Shown here piece after piece: positions 60,525 to 64,000 of a stretch of DNA of 64,000 bases (position 1 is its first letter; each line of letters starts with the position of its first letter). Made by a program: the position numbers and the translations under genes. The notes beneath the pieces are model-generated. The model was not told the origin of the DNA, did no database searches, and saw only the letters and a list, made by a program, of their open reading frames with translations. This DNA is from Chitinispirillaceae bacterium (GTDB taxonomy: Bacteria > Fibrobacterota > Chitinivibrionia > Chitinivibrionales > Chitinispirillaceae), in NCBI GenBank assembly GCA_016932075.1, contig JAFGDP010000061.1, forward strand, positions 1 through 64,000, written 5' to 3'.

Positions 60525-61988
60525 ATGAACAAACAATTCTTTTCGCTTTTGTTGCTGCCCATAGTAATCACAGGCACCGCGCATGCCCAGGACGACCTGT
60601 CCAAATGCCTCACGTTCAAAGCGCCGGCGCAGCGGTCAATTATAACCGTGCCCTCCTGTACCCTTGGTGTTGAAGAGTCATGCAAGCCCATCCACCGCAC
60701 CGCGATAAAAGTACGCTACTTTCCGGAGAATTCCGACACGACCGTCGTAAAAACCCTCAGTCACATCTATCGATCACCTTTTCAGCAGATCTGGGACCTA
60801 GCGAAAATACCGAACCAGCTTTTTGTCGGCATAGGAATCATTATCGAAGTCAATTTCGTCGACGGAGATGTGGCCGGTCTTTTCAGGGAAGGGATCTTTC
60901 TCGCGCACAAAGGAGTGACCTATCCCGATGACCGGCCGGTGTTTTATGAATATCCGGGCTCCCCGACCTTTTCCGGCGATTCGTCGGTTGTTCCCATCGA
61001 CAGCAGCCGCAGCGTGCAGTCGCAGCTGTACTGGAACGAAAAGAGCATCACGTTCCGGATCAGGGTCAATGATCCCTCTTTCTCCTCGAACGTAGCCGAG
61101 GATGTGTTTGAAAAATGCGGCGTGGAAGTCTGCATTGATCCTTCTCTTAAGCGAAGACCGTATCCCACTGAGGATGTTATGATATATGCGATTCCCCTGT
61201 CGAATAAACCAGTCTCCAGGATCACCTACAAACCGGTGTTCAGCGACAGCGGCAATTTCCGGCTTAATGCAGGATCGTTACGGTCCGCTTTTGAACACTC
61301 CTCGTCCCTTGAAGATGGCGAAGGATTTACGGTCACGTTCTCCATACCCAGCTATCTGTTCGGAAAAAACGTCCCCGATAAAATGGCCTATAACATCATC
61401 GCCAAAACGTCTGATTCGAACGGTGCCGTCCATACTGCTTCGATCATTGGCGCCGGCGGATACAACAATTACAGCCCCTACCTCTGGCACACCCTGGCAG
61501 TGGTGCCCAAACCATTTTTTAAAACGCGCTGGATCCTGTGGCTTTTTTCTTTTCTTGCGGGCCTTGCGTTCCCGCTCGTCATTTACGGGTGCGTACGTCT
61601 TTTCGTCAAAGACCGCCCTGTTCTCCTGCATATCAACCGTCCTGAGGAAAAAAACAAAGTGTTTCAGCGTGTCAAAGACGCGATCCACCTGCACATAACC
61701 AATCACGAAGTGTCGGTCGCTGATATCGCTGCCGAGCTTGCGAGCCCGCCAAAACATATCGAGTCCATGGTCCGGAAGGTCACCGGCATGTCATTTAAAA
61801 ACTACGTGATGTATCTGCGGACTGAAATCGTATGTGAGCGGCTCCGCTCGTCGCATTCCAGCGAAGTATCGATCGCCGAAAGCTGCGGATTTAAAAACGT
61901 GAATGAAATGGAGCGTTTTTTCAGGAAGTTCCATCATACCACGCCGTTCAACTTCCGCAGGACGCAGCAAATCTCGCAGCTCCAGTAG
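60525..61988 (+). CDS. Membrane-spanning AraC regulator with periplasmic sugar-binding-like domain
   Basis: A 487-residue one-component sensor. A signal peptide (about 1-21) leads a periplasmic part. Residues about 140-325 resemble a CBM9-like carbohydrate-binding domain (SVQSQLYWNEKSITFRIRVN, FEKCGVEVCIDPSLKRRPYP, DGEGFTVTFSIPSYLFG, MAYNIIAKTSD). One membrane helix spans about 336-360 (WILWLFSFLAGLAFPLVIYG). The cytoplasmic end (about 380-480) is an AraC-type double helix-turn-helix (HEVSVADIAAELASPPKHIE, EVSIAESCGFKNVNEMERFF, TTPFNFRR). It would report an outside ligand directly to DNA. It converges on the sigma-54 regulator, 6 bp away. The ligand and targets are unknown. Confidence 0.82.
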   Translation: MNKQFFSLLLLPIVITGTAHAQDDLSKCLTFKAPAQRSIITVPSCTLGVEESCKPIHRTAIKVRYFPENSDTTVVKTLSHIYRSPFQQIWDLAKIPNQLFVGIGIIIEVNFVDGDVAGLFREGIFLAHKGVTYPDDRPVFYEYPGSPTFSGDSSVVPIDSSRSVQSQLYWNEKSITFRIRVNDPSFSSNVAEDVFEKCGVEVCIDPSLKRRPYPTEDVMIYAIPLSNKPVSRITYKPVFSDSGNFRLNAGSLRSAFEHSSSLEDGEGFTVTFSIPSYLFGKNVPDKMAYNIIAKTSDSNGAVHTASIIGAGGYNNYSPYLWHTLAVVPKPFFKTRWILWLFSFLAGLAFPLVIYGCVRLFVKDRPVLLHINRPEEKNKVFQRVKDAIHLHITNHEVSVADIAAELASPPKHIESMVRKVTGMSFKNYVMYLRTEIVCERLRSSHSSEVSIAESCGFKNVNEMERFFRKFHHTTPFNFRRTQQISQLQ

Positions 61989-61994
61989 CTCTGC

Positions 61995-63353
61995 TCATTC
62001 GAACGACGACACGATATTGTACGATTTCATCTTGAGGTAGAGTGTCTTCGGATTTATTTCCAGTATCCGGGCTGCCTTGCCTTTGTGTCCTTTGACTAAA
62101 TTCAATACATGGAGAATGTGTCTTCGTTCCATTTCAGCAAGAGAAACCGCCGCGACGCCGCCATCGGTTTTCGGTATAGACGTCGCAACGTCTGTTCTGG
62201 CCCGTAGAAACGAAAGATCGGCGGCAGTCACCGATTTCCCGGGGGTCAAAATGCACGTACGCTCGACCACGTTACGCAGTTCCCGCACATTCCCTTTCCA
62301 TTCGTACGACGTGAGCACGTCCAGCGCACCCTGGTCGAACTCCTTCTGAAATCCCTGGGTCGTTATGAAATGGTCGACCAGAAGCGGTATGTCCTCAATG
62401 CGGTCCCGCAGCGGAGGCACGTTTACTGAAATGACATTAAGACGGTAGAAAAGATCGCTTCTGAATCGTCCCTGCATAACGAGATCCTGGAGCGGCTGAT
62501 TCGTGGCGCAGAAAATCCGCACATTGAGCTTGATGTCATGCGTTCCTCCTACCCTTCGTATATCACCGGTCTCGAGAAACCGCAGCAGCTTTGCCTGAAA
62601 ATGCTGCGGGATCTCCCCGATCTCGTCTAGAAACAGGGTCCCGCCATCCGCGATCTCGGCCAAGCCGAGCTTTTGAGTTTTCGCATCGGTAAAAGCTCCT
62701 TTTTCATGGCCGAACAGCTCGCTCTCCAGGAGCGTCTCAGAAAACGATGCGCCATTGACCGCGACAAACGGCTGTTCGGACCGCGTCGATGCTCCGTGGA
62801 TCGAACGCGCGACGAGATCCTTTCCCGTGCCGCTCTCTCCAAGAATGAGCACCGTGGAGTTGCTCTGTGCGACCCGCGCGATGATCTTTCCAAGGTCCTG
62901 CATCACCTTGCTTTTGCCAAGGATTTCCCCGCTCCGTCCGCTCCTGCGAAGTTCCTCCTGCATAAGCTGGACATCTAATTTCGAACGCTGGTGCTCGATG
63001 GCCCGTTCAATTTGTATGCACAGCTCGCTTAACTCATACGGCTTCCGGATGTATTCAAACGCCCCCATCTTCATGCACTCCACGCAGTTTTCCAGCGTTG
63101 CGTTGCCGGTCAGCACGATCACTTCCGACACGATGGAGTCCTTTTTCATTGCGCGCAGCACGTCAATGCCGCTTACCTTGGGCATCAGAATGTCGAGCAA
63201 GACCACGTGGTAAAAATCCTGGTGCAGGTGCGCAAGCGCGGTCTCACCGTTTTCCACGGCATCAACCGTATAACCCGCCCGCGACAGCTCATTCGACAGA
63301 AGCATCCGAAGGGTCGCTTCATCGTCGACAACAAGTATTTTCCCCTTGCTCAT
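61995..63353 (-). CDS. NtrC-family sigma-54-dependent response regulator
   Basis: A 452-residue regulator. The receiver domain (about 1-120) has phosphorylation site Asp54 (VVLLDILMPK) and Lys104. The AAA+ domain (about 143-375) has GESGTGKD (Walker A), GAFTDA (219-224, the sigma-54 contact loop), GGTLFLDEIGEIP (Walker B) and RFRSDLFYRLN. The Fis-type helix-turn-helix lies at the end (HKGKAARILEINPKTLYLKM). It activates sigma-54 promoters when phosphorylated by the partner kinase, whose stop overlaps this start (ATGA). Its targets are not visible in the window. Confidence 0.95.
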   Translation of the reverse strand: MSKGKILVVDDEATLRMLLSNELSRAGYTVDAVENGETALAHLHQDFYHVVLLDILMPKVSGIDVLRAMKKDSIVSEVIVLTGNATLENCVECMKMGAFEYIRKPYELSELCIQIERAIEHQRSKLDVQLMQEELRRSGRSGEILGKSKVMQDLGKIIARVAQSNSTVLILGESGTGKDLVARSIHGASTRSEQPFVAVNGASFSETLLESELFGHEKGAFTDAKTQKLGLAEIADGGTLFLDEIGEIPQHFQAKLLRFLETGDIRRVGGTHDIKLNVRIFCATNQPLQDLVMQGRFRSDLFYRLNVISVNVPPLRDRIEDIPLLVDHFITTQGFQKEFDQGALDVLTSYEWKGNVRELRNVVERTCILTPGKSVTAADLSFLRARTDVATSIPKTDGGVAAVSLAEMERRHILHVLNLVKGHKGKAARILEINPKTLYLKMKSYNIVSSFE

Positions 63354-64000
63354 ACGCCTTCTCCTGTGGCCTTCACGTCATAGAACGGCAGCTCAAGAAT
63401 AACACTCGTTCCCCTGTTCGGCTCGCTTGAGATACCGATGCGGCCGTTCAATTCGTCCATGGTTTTATAACAGAGCGCAAGCCCCATACCGATACCCTTG
63501 CCCACCTCCTTGGTGGTGAAAAAGGGATCAAACGCCTTTTCCAGCACCTCCTGGGTCATACCGGGTCCGTTGTCGCGGACGGTGAAAGCGACAAAACGCG
63601 ACACCCGGTTTTCGGACGACCTGGCGATATGCACCGTGGTCCCCGGCGGACAGAAGTCGATACAATTGGTCAGGAGGTTGATGAATACCTGCTCGAGCCT
63701 GTTCATATCCGCTCTGACCATGACGTCGTCGCGGATATCATTGAGAATGGTAATTTCGGAGCGCACCGCCTTCATATTGACAAAACGCAGTGCATTGGCG
63801 ATACATCCAAGCAGCGAACAGCCGGTGATGTTCGGCTCGCCGCTGTCCCTGGCAAAACGATGGAGATGGTCCACGATGTCGCGGCAGCGTATGGTCTCGT
63901 TATGAATGACTTGCAGATACGAGGCGAGTTCGCTTTTATTGATCTCCTCACTATTGCCAAGGCGTCCCAGGAGCGCGCTTGAAAAGCCGAGGATGGCGGT
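63350..64000 (-). CDS. Sensor histidine kinase (5' end beyond window)
   Basis: The last 216 residues of a histidine kinase. The edge of the window cuts the dimerisation domain just after the H-box (AILGFSSALLGRLGN, then VIHNETIRCRDIVDHLHRFA). The ATPase domain follows, with RLEQVFINLLTNCIDFCPPG (N box), VRDNGPGM (G1), FDPFFTTKEVGKGIGMGLAL (F and G2 boxes) and GTSVILELPF. It phosphorylates the overlapping NtrC-type regulator. The sensing domain lies outside the window, so the signal is unknown. Confidence 0.93.
   Translation of the reverse strand, partial: TAILGFSSALLGRLGNSEEINKSELASYLQVIHNETIRCRDIVDHLHRFARDSGEPNITGCSLLGCIANALRFVNMKAVRSEITILNDIRDDVMVRADMNRLEQVFINLLTNCIDFCPPGTTVHIARSSENRVSRFVAFTVRDNGPGMTQEVLEKAFDPFFTTKEVGKGIGMGLALCYKTMDELNGRIGISSEPNRGTSVILELPFYDVKATGEGV

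Overview
The window looks like a piece of chromosome from a Gram-negative, probably anaerobic, pectin-degrading bacterium of the Fibrobacterota/Chitinivibrionia branch of the FCB group. The reasons are a TIGR02147-family regulator paired with a DUF2341 lipoprotein, many secreted enzymes ending in a type A (T9SS-like) sorting-type domain, a PorV/PorQ-like outer-membrane protein, several small beta-barrel proteins, and flagellar genes. The assignment is an inference from gene content; no rRNA is present.

Layout. 1-2361: end of a flagellar operon (MotE-like, FliK), read leftward. 2705-11323: envelope genes (beta-barrels, MscS channel, DUF3078-like protein, OmpA with calcium-binding TSP3 repeats, a lipoprotein). 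11709-48655: a pectin/galacturonate locus of about 37 kb. It holds a pectinesterase, a GH105 hydrolase, a porin-like protein, two paralogous GH31 enzymes, an AraC regulator, a TRAP transporter and uronate catabolic operon, two DUF5018 lipoproteins, and a leftward array of eight polysaccharide lyases (five PL1, three PL9). 48839-51836: DUF2341/LamG lipoprotein plus TIGR02147 regulator. 52000-59200: large secreted repeat/PQQ-propeller proteins and a PorV-like protein, flanked by non-coding repeats. 59247-64000: an alcohol dehydrogenase, tRNA-Val, a membrane-spanning AraC regulator, and a sigma-54 response regulator with its histidine kinase (cut by the window edge).

How it works together. Secreted lyases, the pectinesterase and GH105 would cut pectin to (unsaturated) galacturonate; a porin and the TRAP system would import it; UxaC, a UxaE-type epimerase and an SDR would convert galacturonate to tagaturonate, fructuronate and mannonate. 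The same operon then encodes a LarA-superfamily enzyme with the nickel-pincer residues at conserved spacing, a PfkB kinase and a true 6-phosphogluconate dehydrogenase, while mannonate dehydratase and KDPG aldolase are absent from the window. This suggests, but does not prove, a route mannonate -> gluconate -> 6-phosphogluconate -> ribulose 5-phosphate.

Regulation. Four transcription units of the pectin locus share an almost identical 59-bp promoter element with fixed internal spacing: an 18-bp box, 8 nt, CTATAG, 19 nt, and TATATTTT. The AraC gene lies next to one copy and is the obvious candidate regulator. This promoter family and the LarA/Gnd-containing operon are the two most interesting signals. 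Next are a hexamer-based palindromic repeat family, a degenerate 21-bp minisatellite, and a gene fragment that carries a copy of that repeat.
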